Shown: positions 46,592-56,857, numbered from the stretch's first letter. The stretch: DNA of 64,000 bases from Diplonema japonicum (GCA_964019335.1 OZ025681.1:310001-374000); one strand, 5' to 3'. Numbers and translations: made by a program. The notes: a model not told the origin generated them from the letters alone.

Positions 46592-48940
46592 CTAATCGCA
46601 GACAATCTCTAGGAGGAAGCCGGGGATATAGTCCGGCTGTGGTTCGTACTGCTGTTGTTTGAGGCCGGCAGCGATCTTTCGCAAAGCCGACGGGGTGCGG
46701 AAGAAGAAGGACACGAAGGAGACTGCTCTACCGGACGCCGAAACAGCGCGCTGCCAAGCACGGTGCTCAGCAGAAATGTACATTAAGATATCTATCACAA
46801 GCTTCAACACGATTAAATTCATGGCGGTAATGGCAAGATTCCCAGCGGTGGCTGCGGACCAGTGTTCGGTAGGTTTCTGCACGCCCAAAGCCGTGATGAT
46901 GCACCCGGTCATGACCATCTCGACAATCAAAATAAGCATTTCGAAAACCGTTTCGTACGTGGCAAGATAAGGCCCTCTTGAGACGGCCAGCACGCCAATG
47001 TATATTATAATGAAACACAGCACAACAATGCTCTTCGCCCTGCATTGTTTATGGGTCAGCGGTTCGTACGCTTCAATAACCCCAACGGCCGCAGTGAACC
47101 CAAGGTCCCATAGCAGAAGGTAGTGTAATCCTGGTTTGAAGCAGTCGAATACAAGTTTGTGCCGGTTCATCCACTTCTCCTCATCGGGGTTCTTCTCAAC
47201 CCATTCAAGGGCGCCGGTAAAGAAAGCGTTCTTCGAACGAATCGCAATAGTGATTGCGCGGTGTCTGGCTTTCTCACATGTTGAGTAAACGTAATACAGA
47301 AAAAACGGGGGGAACACAGCAAGATCGGTAGCAGCGATGACATTGTATGGGAAGGAGGAATAGAAGACGCAAGAGGTGCAGGAAACAGCCGCGGACCCGA
47401 ATAGAAAAACCAATGGAATCGAAATCCAACCGGAACGGTCAGGAAACATCAAAGCAAGGCACGCAACAAGAATCTGCATACACACATTGCTCAGAACGGC
47501 TCCGTTGACGTCGGTCATTTTAGGGTCATCGCCAAGCTGCAGGCGAAAGGGGTTTGTGAGTCGGTCGACTTCTATTCGGCCGTCCTTCGGGCAGTACATA
47601 CCCATGGTTAGGATAACGACCTTCATAACCGCGCCTCCCCCGCCCACTGACGCAGGGACTAACCCCGCTGTCCCTAGCATCACTGCCCCTCCGACTGTTG
47701 TCACAACCCTTACTGCCTTTTCATTGGGCATTTCAGACGGTTGTGACTGCAGGTGTATCTCGGCAATGCACTGTTTATTGCATTTGCATGTTAGTCTATC
47801 TTCTCCATTGTCATCAGTGCAGATGGAATCGTAAACAGTATCAGGAAAGATGGCTGAAGGGAGCTTCACAGTTATATCCTCGCTCATCGGGGCGTACGCG
47901 CGGAAGCCCCCATCACTCAAGGAGACTCCCAACACCCGTTTGTCGTCCCCGTGAACGATTTTCAAAAAGTCCGGGTTTTTTGAGAATGTTGCGGCGAAAC
48001 CAGTGGGGTTGAAGCTGGGCGGCACGTTGGTTGTCATTTCGATGCATGGGTCTTGGCACGGATTCGGCACGCTTGAACCACCACCAGGCCACGCTACAGA
48101 AATACCCCGTGGAGTGGTGAGATTGCGTGTTGTATTCAAAAGCTCGAATGTGATCACCACCCCGGTTTCATGAACAAACAACGCATCAACATACGGGGTT
48201 CGAAGGGTGAACACCGCCCCGGGCTCTGCAGGGGGAAGCACAGGGGGCTCGCTGATATCATTAGCCAGCATGACAACCTCCTCTTTCGTCAAACAGCTCC
48301 CGTACATCCCCACATCATCAAACCTCCCTGAGACGTTGGCCCCGAAAAGCAGCGTTGTGGGAAACGACATAGAAACACCGCTTCCGGCTGGAGGTTCCAC
48401 GGCATCCCCTGGCTTACCATCGAGGTACAATAGAACCTCAGGGTTTCGATCGTCGGAAAAGTTTAAAGTCGTTGCGATGTGCACCCACCTCCCTGTTGGT
48501 GTGTCTTGAACCGATCGTTGCACGACTTTCTGCTTGTATCTTGTTTCAAGTACACTGTTTGCGCTTGGGTCAAGTTGGATAGAAACCTCCGGCTCCGATA
48601 CCGACAGGATGCTTGAGGTGAGGCCTGTAGCAATGGAGTTCAGGAACACCCACACAACAAGGGAAAACCCGGCTGTGGTGCCGCGGGGTTTGAGGTGGAC
48701 GGTCACAGCATCGTTGCTGCCGTTGAAGGCCGCTGAAGAGTTCGCTCTGTCCCTTCTGTCCTCGGTGTAGCCTGTGAATGCCTTGCCCACCGATACCACA
48801 TCTACTAGATTCCCGGCTTGGCCGTCAGCCGTGTTGCCATCCAGTGAAAACTCAACCAACAACCCGTCGCTTATCCTTGCACACGACCTAACTGTGAGCA
48901 GGATCAGTAAAAAAGGTACCCATAGTTTTTTTTTAGGCAT
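46592..48940 (-). CDS. LamG-like lectin domain joined to an eight-TM membrane protein
   Basis: 782 residues from the Met of MPKKKLWVPFLLILL, chosen because a signal peptide follows at once; the frame continues upstream only through C-run and A-run translation. Residues about 27-225 form a concanavalin/LamG-like domain (LVEFSLDGNTAD, FSLVVWV, GRWVHIATT, LLYLDGK, GRFDDVGMYG). A second extracellular region with Cys pairs (about 340-425) precedes about eight hydrophobic helices (about 430-755) and a short cytosolic tail. The layout suggests a surface receptor, adhesin or channel-like protein that reads glycans. No transporter or kinase signature is visible. First of three tightly packed cistrons. 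Confidence 0.8.
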   Translation of the reverse strand: MPKKKLWVPFLLILLTVRSCARISDGLLVEFSLDGNTADGQAGNLVDVVSVGKAFTGYTEDRRDRANSSAAFNGSNDAVTVHLKPRGTTAGFSLVVWVFLNSIATGLTSSILSVSEPEVSIQLDPSANSVLETRYKQKVVQRSVQDTPTGRWVHIATTLNFSDDRNPEVLLYLDGKPGDAVEPPAGSGVSMSFPTTLLFGANVSGRFDDVGMYGSCLTKEEVVMLANDISEPPVLPPAEPGAVFTLRTPYVDALFVHETGVVITFELLNTTRNLTTPRGISVAWPGGGSSVPNPCQDPCIEMTTNVPPSFNPTGFAATFSKNPDFLKIVHGDDKRVLGVSLSDGGFRAYAPMSEDITVKLPSAIFPDTVYDSICTDDNGEDRLTCKCNKQCIAEIHLQSQPSEMPNEKAVRVVTTVGGAVMLGTAGLVPASVGGGGAVMKVVILTMGMYCPKDGRIEVDRLTNPFRLQLGDDPKMTDVNGAVLSNVCMQILVACLALMFPDRSGWISIPLVFLFGSAAVSCTSCVFYSSFPYNVIAATDLAVFPPFFLYYVYSTCEKARHRAITIAIRSKNAFFTGALEWVEKNPDEEKWMNRHKLVFDCFKPGLHYLLLWDLGFTAAVGVIEAYEPLTHKQCRAKSIVVLCFIIIYIGVLAVSRGPYLATYETVFEMLILIVEMVMTGCIITALGVQKPTEHWSAATAGNLAITAMNLIVLKLVIDILMYISAEHRAWQRAVSASGRAVSFVSFFFRTPSALRKIAAGLKQQQYEPQPDYIPGFLLEIVCD

Positions 48941-49288
48941 GCTGGTTGGGGGGGGGGGGGGGGGTGTTATGCAATACGATAAATAAAAATCTAAAAGGAG
49001 AGAACTCCAAAAAAACGTTTTTTTTTTTTTCCTGAATAAAAAAAAGCAGGTCTTTTGGAATGGAAAACAAGTCAAAAAGACCTGTTGAAAAAAAAAAAAA
49101 AAAGAGAAAGGAAAAGGGAAACATGAGAGGGAACAAGTAAAAGACTATTGAGAAAGAAGAAAGGGGGAAAACAGTGGGGGGGGGGGGGGTGAGAAAAGAA
49201 AACCCTTTAGAACTCAGCCCTTATTCTTTTTTTCTGCTCCAGTGGACGACAGAATAGGAAATAGGGAGAAAAGGAAAATACTCGAAAA

Positions 49289-49329
49289 ATTCACCATGAT
49301 AGGAATGAAGCGGTTAGCAACGGCCCGCC
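49289..49329 (+). repeat. Dispersed repeat R2, copy
   Basis: ATTCACCATGATAGGAATG followed by AAGCGGTTAGCAACGGCCC; close to 32948-32989. Confidence 0.65.
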
Positions 49330-49582
49330 GAAAAAAAAAACCCCATCCGACAAAAAAAAGAAAAGAAAACGTTAACATGGGAGGGCTTGAAAAAAAGAAA
49401 GTTAGATTCTACGTTCTATCCATTTTTTTTTCTCATTTTTTTTTTTTTTTTTTTTTTCGTTGTGTTGTAAATAAGAACTCCCATAAAAAAATTTCAAAAA
49501 AAAAAAAGGGTCAAAAGACTCGGTTTAAAAAAAAAACACTCTTTTGACCTTACCCGCGGGGGCAGAAAACACTGTACTGTGC

Positions 49583-49618
<36 letters not shown>

Positions 49619-50401
49619 AAGAAAAAAAAGAAGAATTGTGTCATTTTTTTTTCTTTTTTTTCTTTTTCCCCCCGGCCAATCAGGGTAGTGATTCGGTAAA
49701 ATGAATGGGAGGGGGGGAAAAAAAAGAAAAAAAAAAAAAAAAAAAAAAAGGTTCATATCGTGCCGTGATCGATGGTATAAAATGTGGTGGGTCGAGTGGA
49801 GTGAAATAAAAATTGGAACATTGGCATTGTAAAATTAAATTTAGAAAAGTGTTGTTGTAAAAACCATATCACTGGGATATAGTTTATGTCAACCCGACCT
49901 GAAGCCACCACCCTTTTCGCGGTAGAATATGTAAAAAAAAAGGGGGGGGGGTGAGGGAAAAGGGAGGTGAGTAAAGAACGGAAACAAAAATAACTAATAT
50001 TAAAAGTACACCCACCCAACGTGAGAAAAAGGAATTCAACCTTTACTACGTGTGACTTACATCATGCATTCAGGCACGATTGTGGCTGCTCTTTTTTCGC
50101 TCTTTTTTTTTTTTTTTTTTTTATTTTTCTTCTGGCGTTTTGTGCGCACCAGCACCTTTTAGTTTAAAGAAAAAAAGAAAAAAAGGAGGAAACATTGTCT
50201 TTGAAAGGAGCCTGCCTGACATCTCTTGTGTTTGACCCTATCTGTAGAGTTGTAAAAAAAAAAAAAAAAAAAAAGAAGAAGAGGGGAAAATAATAAAAGT
50301 TGTACCCTTGCAAAAGGTCTCCCCCTTCCCCCGGCTTAAAGCCCGGGAAAAAAAAAAAAGGAAAAAAAAAAAAAAGAAAACTCGATAATAAATGTGCGAG
50401 A

Positions 50402-50438
50402 CAAAGGAAGCCGGTGTTGGTGGCGCCCTATATGAGCT
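50402..50438 (+). repeat. Dispersed repeat R4, copy 2
   Basis: AAAGGAAGCCGGTGTTGGTG then GCGCCCTATATGAG; matches 21001-21035. Confidence 0.55.
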
Positions 50439-50611
50439 CGGCCGGATTAAATGTCAACACTTTTTTTTTTTTTTTTTGGCAATTCGAAAAATTTTTGTTT
50501 GATTATTTGAGATTTGTAATTTCCAAAAACCAAAAAAAAAAAAAAAACTCGATAAAAATTTCAGTGTGCATGGGGGTGCTCACTGTTCAGGTAGAAATTC
50601 ACACTAATCGG

Positions 50612-51800
50612 TCACCGTTCTGCGGTTGCTGTCTGGTGCCTGCGGTGGCTGTTTGTCGCGATGAGATGGACGGCATCTGGGCGAGAAACATTGCTTGGAG
50701 TCGTGCTAGGTAGGGGGGGGTTTGGCTCGAGGAGAAGAGTGGTCTCCTGTCGTAGCCGTGTGCCGTCGGGGCCCCAAGATGTCGAAGGGTATGCACCCTT
50801 GATTTGGCGTTGGCGGGGGAAGGCTGACCTTCCACAGCGTGCTGAGCATTTCTGGATGCGACCCAAGATGTATCGCATCCTTGCGGCCTTCTCCGTGAGC
50901 AGGTCTTGATCGTCGAGGGGACCTATGAGCGACCGGCGGGTGGTCTGCTCATAGTCTATGGCGAGTTCCATTGTCGTGACGGAAGTTTTCTTCTTACCAT
51001 CGTACCATCGTAGGCCTCTTAGCCACTTGAGGACGTTCTTCAAATGAAAGGTCAGGACCGCGCCTGACGCCCCGTTCGCCTTCAACAACGCTTCCGTCGG
51101 AACATCATGTTGCCTCCCTGTCGTTACCTCATCCCAAGGGTTGGAGGTGAGCACTCTCTTGCTTTTTTCCGCTGCTCTGGCGTCACGGACCGTCACTACT
51201 TTCAGGAGGTATTGTTGCACCATCCTGGCACGTTCTTTCCCTGCTTTGTCGGCTCCTCTTGGGACTATCCCGTGAAGGGCTGTGGCAGCTGGGAGGCCTT
51301 CTCGCTTCACCTCTGCGTATTGCTCGCTTTCCAACACACTCCTTGCCGGCTCGCACTCCCACAGTGCATGCTCCGTCATGCTGGTCGTTGTCTGGGACCG
51401 GTGGTCGCAAACGTCACACGCTAATGCTGGGTTTTCCACACCAGGGCCATCCAATTTTCTCCCCCACACCCTCGGGTGAGTCGTGAACACTGCACCACTA
51501 ATGATGCGCCGCAACCTAAAGGACACCAACGGTCTCCGGGCCTGGAGCTTTTTCCACCAATAGTTCGTGGACGGGCACGCCCCTGCCTCCATCCCCACGA
51601 AGGTTGATCTCTTCTCGATCAGCCTCTTCGCAACTGCCGGTCTGATGGCTTGCCTCACTTTGTGAGCCACCGCTGTATCTCCGTGCAGGTCGGCCACAAA
51701 GGACCATCCCTTCCCCAGAAAGGGGAGCCATCTGTTCCGCAGGACTCCAATCGGACCCATCACCTCATCGTCATCACGGTCCTGGTATAGACCAATGATC
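50612..51800 (-). pseudogene. C-terminal zinc-finger part of the retrotransposon, out of frame with the RT
   Basis: The frame opens in continuity with the RT end: upstream of the GTG-ATG near 51763 the same frame reads VGEIIGLYQDRDDDEV. A single-base indel near 51800 therefore separates it from the RT frame. It holds a C-x2-C-x12-H-x4-C zinc motif (CDVCDHR...HALWEC), LHGIVPRG and ELAIDYE landmarks shared with the relic at 1.6-2.5 kb. Whether the break is a mutation or programmed frameshifting cannot be told from one copy. Confidence 0.65.
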
Positions 51801-53558
51801 TCACCAACACGCGTAGATGACCTTCGACAACGGATGTGCCGTATGCCCTGGCAGCAGAACGTTCAGTACAGACACGGGGTTTCTCATCCCGAACTGGGGC
51901 CCCACAAGGAGATCACTGCCCCTGTACACATCTTCTTCAGCTGGTCGTCCGAGGGTGCCGCATACGTCGCTCCGTATGCTCGTCAACATCGTCGACTTGT
52001 TCTCAAACCCTAGTGGCAAAGCTCCGAGACGGGTCAGGCGTCCCTCCGCTGCGTCCAGCTTGTCCAGCCTGTGATTCCCATCCATGTTCAGGTTCACGCC
52101 AAGTGATTTGATCTCCCTAGCTACCTTGAACGAGGAACCGGTGCATACTAAACTAGGGCCGATCTCGTTTTTCGTCGAGAATCCCTGCGACTTCTTTCCG
52201 TTGAGGCGCATCTCTGTCCGGTCCCCGAACTCGATCACCTTGTTGGTCGCCCTTGTCAGGACCTCCGCTAAACGCGCCAGGAGGTACACGTCATCCGCGT
52301 ACGAAAGTGACCAAGCTCCTGGTACTTCCGTCATCACGCACTTCACCATCACCGACACCAAGGCGTTCACCATGATTACCGAGATGGGGCACCCTTGCAG
52401 GATACCATTCGTCACTCGGAACTCTGAGCCAACACCTGTCGGGAAACGGAATCGCCGCTTCAGGTTCGCATACATAGCTTTCAAGGGGGTCAGTATCCGC
52501 TCGTGCAAACCGAGATCTTGCATCAGGCCAAAAGCTATCTGCTGTGGGACTCTGTCGAAGCACTTGACAAAATCCAACGCAATGCCGTTGAGAGGGGTGC
52601 CTGTCAACAGCGCCTCTTCGAGCTGTGTACTGAGCTCCATCAGAATGCTATCCGTGCCTCTCTTCGGTCTGAAACCATGCTGAGAGTCGTCGATCCACTT
52701 CTCTTGCCACAGCGTGATGTCACGCAGCCTCGCACATGCCCACAGCCGATAGACCGCGCTCGTGACTGTGATCGGCCGATGGTTCAGAGGAGTTCTCTCG
52801 CCACCCTTCGGGATCAACGTCACCAGCGCTGTCAGGAGTGCTTTCGGCCACTTCCCTGTCGTCTCGATTGCGTTGAACAGCTCGGCCCAAGCATCCAGCA
52901 GTACTACCGGCATGGCACGCAGTTCCGCCCATCCATCCACCCCTGGAGCCGTTCTCGTTGACTTCTTGGCCAACACCGCCCTCAGATCCTCTCCTGTAAG
53001 TGGTCGAAGTTCCATCTTCTGCGACACGATGTACTCCCTGTACCTCGTTCTAAAGGCGTTGTACTGCGGCTCTCCTCGATCCCCACCGTACAGCTGAAAA
53101 ATAGGGTCCCACTCCTTGTGCATCATCTTGTCCATCTCTTCAAGATCTGCCGTGAGAACCCCGTCGCCTTCCACTGCCTGCGTTGCTGATGCCGTTGTGC
53201 CCTTCGCGAAGGCGGTCACCCTCTTCCGTTCCTCCCTGAAGTGGGTGTTGATCCTCTCTTCATACTTCCTTTCACGCTCGACCCTCGCGTCCTTTGCGAT
53301 CACTCGCGCCAGAGCGGACAGGTCGTCGTCTAGGCGTTGAAGTTTGATGATAATCGTTTCAAAATTGTCCTTCATCAGACCCACCTCGCATCTCGGAAGC
53401 TGCGGGAGCTTCGCTAGCACCTTTATAGCATTCGCCCAAGTCCTCAGCAGCTGCTCCGGCATGTTGCTTGCTAGTCCCCTGTCGAGCAGATCTTGGACTC
53501 CCGCAAGGATGTGCGAGACTTTCCGCTTCACCTCGGCGATGCACTTCTGCCAGCCCAC
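51801..53558 (-). CDS. Reverse transcriptase of the non-LTR element
   Basis: 585 codons; the first codon is GTG just after a stop, so the true N-terminus is missing. RT motifs are in order: TAPGVDGW, LIPKGGERTPLNHRPIT, GFRPKRGTDSI, ALDFVKCFDRV, NGILQGCPISV and the catalytic SYADDVYLLA, then a LNGKKSQG and SLGVNLN thumb region. The enzyme copies element RNA at the nicked target. The N-terminal about 130 residues are helical linker. The frame ends at a TGA caused by the likely indel at about 51800. The RT resembles LINEs I associate with flagellate and alveolate protists; exact clade not determined. Confidence 0.9.
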   Translation of the reverse strand: MGWQKCIAEVKRKVSHILAGVQDLLDRGLASNMPEQLLRTWANAIKVLAKLPQLPRCEVGLMKDNFETIIIKLQRLDDDLSALARVIAKDARVERERKYEERINTHFREERKRVTAFAKGTTASATQAVEGDGVLTADLEEMDKMMHKEWDPIFQLYGGDRGEPQYNAFRTRYREYIVSQKMELRPLTGEDLRAVLAKKSTRTAPGVDGWAELRAMPVVLLDAWAELFNAIETTGKWPKALLTALVTLIPKGGERTPLNHRPITVTSAVYRLWACARLRDITLWQEKWIDDSQHGFRPKRGTDSILMELSTQLEEALLTGTPLNGIALDFVKCFDRVPQQIAFGLMQDLGLHERILTPLKAMYANLKRRFRFPTGVGSEFRVTNGILQGCPISVIMVNALVSVMVKCVMTEVPGAWSLSYADDVYLLARLAEVLTRATNKVIEFGDRTEMRLNGKKSQGFSTKNEIGPSLVCTGSSFKVAREIKSLGVNLNMDGNHRLDKLDAAEGRLTRLGALPLGFENKSTMLTSIRSDVCGTLGRPAEEDVYRGSDLLVGPQFGMRNPVSVLNVLLPGHTAHPLSKVIYACW

Positions 53559-53570
53559 TAAAAAAAAGAA

Positions 53571-54489
53571 ACCGTTCTAAAAAAGATGTTTTTGCACACG
53601 CGTTTTAAAAAATAAAACAAACGGCGAGCATTTTGACCATAGCCTAGACCGCAATTCTGCACACAAAGTGGTGTCGGACTACTTTTCTAAGAGGGTCATT
53701 ATTTGTAGACATTTTTTTTCCGGACGAGCTCATATTTAAAAAAAAAAAAAGGAAAAAAGGAAAAGAGAAGGAACAGAGGGGAAGAAAAGCAAGCCCTTTT
53801 TTTTTTTTCTTTTTTGTTTTCCTCTTTCTTCTTCTCCCTCTTCCGCCCTCTTTAACTTGGCTGTCACAAAACATATTCTCATTTACAATTCTCATTATTG
53901 TTTATTTTCTTTTTCTTCTTTTTCTCTTCTTTTTATTCGTTCTTGTTCAAAGCAAAAAAAAAAAAAAAAAAAAGGGACCGAATGTCTTCAACACTTCCTT
54001 TAGGTCAAATAGGATAGGTAGCTCCTCCGCTTTGTCCGAGCTGCGAAAGCGAAGTGCCCTTTTTTTTTTTCCTTTTTTTTTTTCGGTTCGTTTTCCTCTT
54101 CTTTTTTTGTTTTCTTTTGTGTGTCAAGGTTAGGGAGATAAAAAAAAAAAAGTGATACTAAAAGATGTCCTTAAAGAGAACCTGCAGTATTCGACAGGTC
54201 CGCCTGACGACAGTCAACAAAAAAAATAAAATAAAAATAAAATCGAAAAAGTTCTCATTCTTCCTCCTTCTCTCTTTCGTTCGATAAAAAAGAATAGAAA
54301 GAAAAGGGGGAAGAGAGAGTTTCTTTCGATTGATGGCGCATAAAGTAAAGAGAGGGAATAAATAAAAAATAGAATTCGATAAAAATTCATCAGTGCAGGG
54401 GGGTGCTTACCAGAGAAAAAAAAAGTGAGTTAAAAAAAAAACAAATGGGCTAGATAGCTTTTGTTTTTCTTCTCTTTCTCCAAATACTT
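53571..54489. other. Gene-free spacer with R5 and tail fragments
   Basis: Holds repeat R5 at 54163-54212 and a partial retrotransposon tail motif (ATTCGATAAAAATTCATCAG, 54373-54411). The rest is A/T homopolymers and TTTTC-rich sequence. No gene. Confidence 0.6.
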
Positions 54490-56724
54490 CTAAATGGTAC
54501 CTTCCTGAGCATCTGTTGGGCTGGCAGGACCAGTCATAGAGAAAGAAGGGTACTGCGAAGGTCCTGTGGGGGACTGGAAGGGCGCATTCTGCGGGGATCC
54601 AGAAGTATAAGGATTCGCAGCAATCTGCGTCCCATTCCCAGCAGGGGATCCGGAGGTATAAGGGTTGCCTGATGGTGGTGGCACGTACCCAGGGGAGGCA
54701 GGGGCTACAGGAAGCCCGGGTGGACCGGGAGCAGGGAGTTTTGGAGGATCAACCTGTCCAGGAGGAGCAGAAGGGATTGGACCCTGAGGGAGTCCGGGAG
54801 GGCCAGGAGCCCCCGGAGGGGAAGCAGGGGGAACATATCCCCCTTGCTGCTGCTGCTGCTGCGGCCTGTAAGCCACGCTGCTGGGATCATAGTTTGATCC
54901 GCTGTCAGGGAAGAGGTCGAACTTTGTGTCATTAACATCGTAAGGAGCAGAGGAGGAGACCTGAGGGATCTGATCGAAGCCCTTCTGGCTCAGGGACTTC
55001 CTGATCGCAAACAGCAGCGACACCAACGAGTGCGACTTGTTCTGCTGGGTGGCGACGAGGAAGGCGGAGGTGAGGGCCCCACCGGCCTTGTTGTCCGCCA
55101 GCTCCACGAACGCCTTCCCCACCGCCTGCACATCTGCAGAAGTCGAGGCATCCTCGCACCCTGAGATCATGATCGCATCGCAGTCGATTCTGTTCTTCTC
55201 TGACATCTGGTCCCCCATCATCTTGCACTTCTTCTCTGTCTCCGATGCGATCGCGTAGTACGGCAGGTCCAGTACCGTCCCGCTGTGGCAGCAGTCCATG
55301 ATGGAGAGCAGCCTGTTCCCCCTGGGGATCCGCTTCACCAGGTCGTGCTGCAGCTCGTCGTCCGAGATCATCCCCTCCGTCTCGTAGTCCACAGGGCAGA
55401 TCGTCTCGTCCAGACCGTCGATCTCGTCCCCAGTCTCGTCCTTCTCCTGCGACCCGTGGCCCGAGAAGTGCATGAACAGGGTCTTGTTGTCGTTCGTCGA
55501 CACCCCTTCCACGAGCCACGCCATCCCCCTCTGGATGTTCGCCTTCGTCGGCTGCTTCACGTAGTCCTGCTCGTCGTCCGTCAGCACCCTGATCTCGTAC
55601 GCCCCGTGCAGCCGCTGTGCCAGTCGGTTCACATCGTTGATGCACCCCGACAGCTCGCCCCCTGTCCCGTAGTAGTTGATCCCCACAAGCAGAGCCTTTC
55701 GGTTGCTCGGGCCGTAGCAAGTAGGAGGAGGGACAGGGGCAGGTGTGAAGTTCTGGATGTTGTTGTTGTTCAGCCTCAAACGAGGGCGGTTGCCCCCTAA
55801 GATGTCCAACAGCATTTCAGCCATGATGAGGTCCACAGCATGCTGTGGGAGCAAAGGGTGGCTCTGCTCCTGGACAGTGACGAGCTTTGTTTTGACCAAA
55901 CCAATCCAAAACCCGTGTGCCCCCACCAACCACGCGGCGATGAACAAGTAGAACCCATACCCGAACTTGAAACTGTTCCCCAGTTTGGCATCCCCGCAGT
56001 CCTTCACTTTCTTGTACAGCAAAATCACAGCAAGAGCCAACAGAGCACAATTGGCACAGAATGAAATGGTTGCCGCGAAGGCACGGAGGTTCTTGCGGTA
56101 GTTCCATTCCCGCTTCGGTGGGCTGGCGATGAGGTACGTCAGGACAATGAGGATGTAGACACCCATCGAGACCAGTGAGATGATGAAGATGTTCTCTGCC
56201 CAGAACCAGATGCTGTCGAACTCAGAGGGCGAGCACCCGGGGATACTGGACTTCAATAAGTTCACAATATCTTTTCGCGAGGAAAGCAACCCGATATCAT
56301 CGATTTGTGCAGTCGAGGGGTCGGGCGCCTGAGTTGATGGGGCACGTGTGGTGCCTGCCGGTTGGGGTGTTGTCCTTGGGGCAGCTGTGAGCTTCCTAAT
56401 CTCATCCTTGAATGAAGGTGCGTCGAAAATAGGAGCATCATAAATAGGTGCGGACCAAACAGGTGCAAGGTTAGACTCATCGTAGCCACCATTGTTACCA
56501 CCACCACCATTGTTACCCCCACCACCGTTACCCCCACCACCACCACCACCACCACCGCCGTTGTTGCCACCATTATTCCCACCTCCATCAGTATCCCCAT
56601 CATACTTGAAAAGCGCCCCCTCACGACCCCCTATCCCCAGCAGGACCATGGCCACCACAACGGCGACTACCTTCCTTGCCAGGGCTATTTTGTCGAGGCC
56701 CCTTTCATGGCGGGTGTATGCCAT
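54490..56724 (-). CDS. Four-TM membrane metacaspase, copy 1
   Basis: 744 residues. A TM helix (about 17-34) is followed by a 140-residue luminal or extracellular stretch with a Gly/Asn-rich tract and a Ser/Thr/Pro linker, then TM helices at about 178-200, 214-237 and 253-277, giving a tetraspan N-terminal half reminiscent of claudin/amastin proteins. The metacaspase domain (about 338-615) has His423 in HFSGHGSQ and Cys479 in MDCCHSG, so the dyad is intact, plus the DEIDGLDETI acidic loop. A Pro/Gln-rich tail follows. Metacaspases are Ca2+-dependent Arg/Lys-specific proteases in stress responses and cell death; membrane anchoring would confine activity. Tandem copy upstream. Confidence 0.88.
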   Translation of the reverse strand: MAYTRHERGLDKIALARKVVAVVVAMVLLGIGGREGALFKYDGDTDGGGNNGGNNGGGGGGGGGGNGGGGNNGGGGNNGGYDESNLAPVWSAPIYDAPIFDAPSFKDEIRKLTAAPRTTPQPAGTTRAPSTQAPDPSTAQIDDIGLLSSRKDIVNLLKSSIPGCSPSEFDSIWFWAENIFIISLVSMGVYILIVLTYLIASPPKREWNYRKNLRAFAATISFCANCALLALAVILLYKKVKDCGDAKLGNSFKFGYGFYLFIAAWLVGAHGFWIGLVKTKLVTVQEQSHPLLPQHAVDLIMAEMLLDILGGNRPRLRLNNNNIQNFTPAPVPPPTCYGPSNRKALLVGINYYGTGGELSGCINDVNRLAQRLHGAYEIRVLTDDEQDYVKQPTKANIQRGMAWLVEGVSTNDNKTLFMHFSGHGSQEKDETGDEIDGLDETICPVDYETEGMISDDELQHDLVKRIPRGNRLLSIMDCCHSGTVLDLPYYAIASETEKKCKMMGDQMSEKNRIDCDAIMISGCEDASTSADVQAVGKAFVELADNKAGGALTSAFLVATQQNKSHSLVSLLFAIRKSLSQKGFDQIPQVSSSAPYDVNDTKFDLFPDSGSNYDPSSVAYRPQQQQQQGGYVPPASPPGAPGPPGLPQGPIPSAPPGQVDPPKLPAPGPPGLPVAPASPGYVPPPSGNPYTSGSPAGNGTQIAANPYTSGSPQNAPFQSPTGPSQYPSFSMTGPASPTDAQEGTI

Positions 56725-56821
56725 TTACTTTTTTGTTTTTTGTTTTTCTTTTTGTAATTCCTTTTTATACTTTTGATGCATTTGGTCCAGGGAATGCCTC
56801 ACTGAAAAAAAATATAAGAAA

Positions 56822-56830
<9 letters not shown>
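56725..56830 (-). promoter_or_regulatory. Leader and predicted acceptor of metacaspase copy 1
   Basis: Sense strand: GAGTTTCTTATATTTTTTTT then CAG (plus-strand CT at 56802-56803), then about 75 bases of A-rich leader to the ATG. Confidence 0.5.

Positions 56831-56857
<27 letters not shown>

Larger units (their letters stand above)
48941..50546. other. Gene-free spacer with R2, R5 and R4 copies
   Basis: Starts with a G run (about 48949-48964) next to the LamG start. Holds R2 at 49289-49329, about 33 A at 49584-49616, R5-like 50193-50225 and R4 at 50402-50438. No supported gene. Confidence 0.6.
50547..53570 (-). mobile_element. 5'-truncated non-LTR retrotransposon (about 3.0 kb)
   Basis: Contains a reverse-transcriptase frame and a C-terminal zinc-finger frame, then a 3' untranslated region ending (sense strand) in TTTTTATCGAG and a T run rather than a poly(A) tail. 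No endonuclease domain is present and the 5' side starts inside the coding region, as usual for truncated LINE copies. At least five shorter relics of the same family lie in the window. Confidence 0.8.

Noticed and set aside
48941-49075. Longer N-terminus for the LamG protein
   Set aside because: The extension is encoded by C and A runs, and a signal peptide starts immediately at the internal Met.
50612-53558. Host-gene status for the reverse transcriptase
   Set aside because: RT motifs, zinc tail, truncated 5' end and several relic copies identify a mobile element.
55285-55800. Plus-strand 171-codon frame within each metacaspase gene
   Set aside because: Antisense shadow of the metacaspase domain; Leu/Val/Arg-rich with no known fold and duplicated only because the host gene is.
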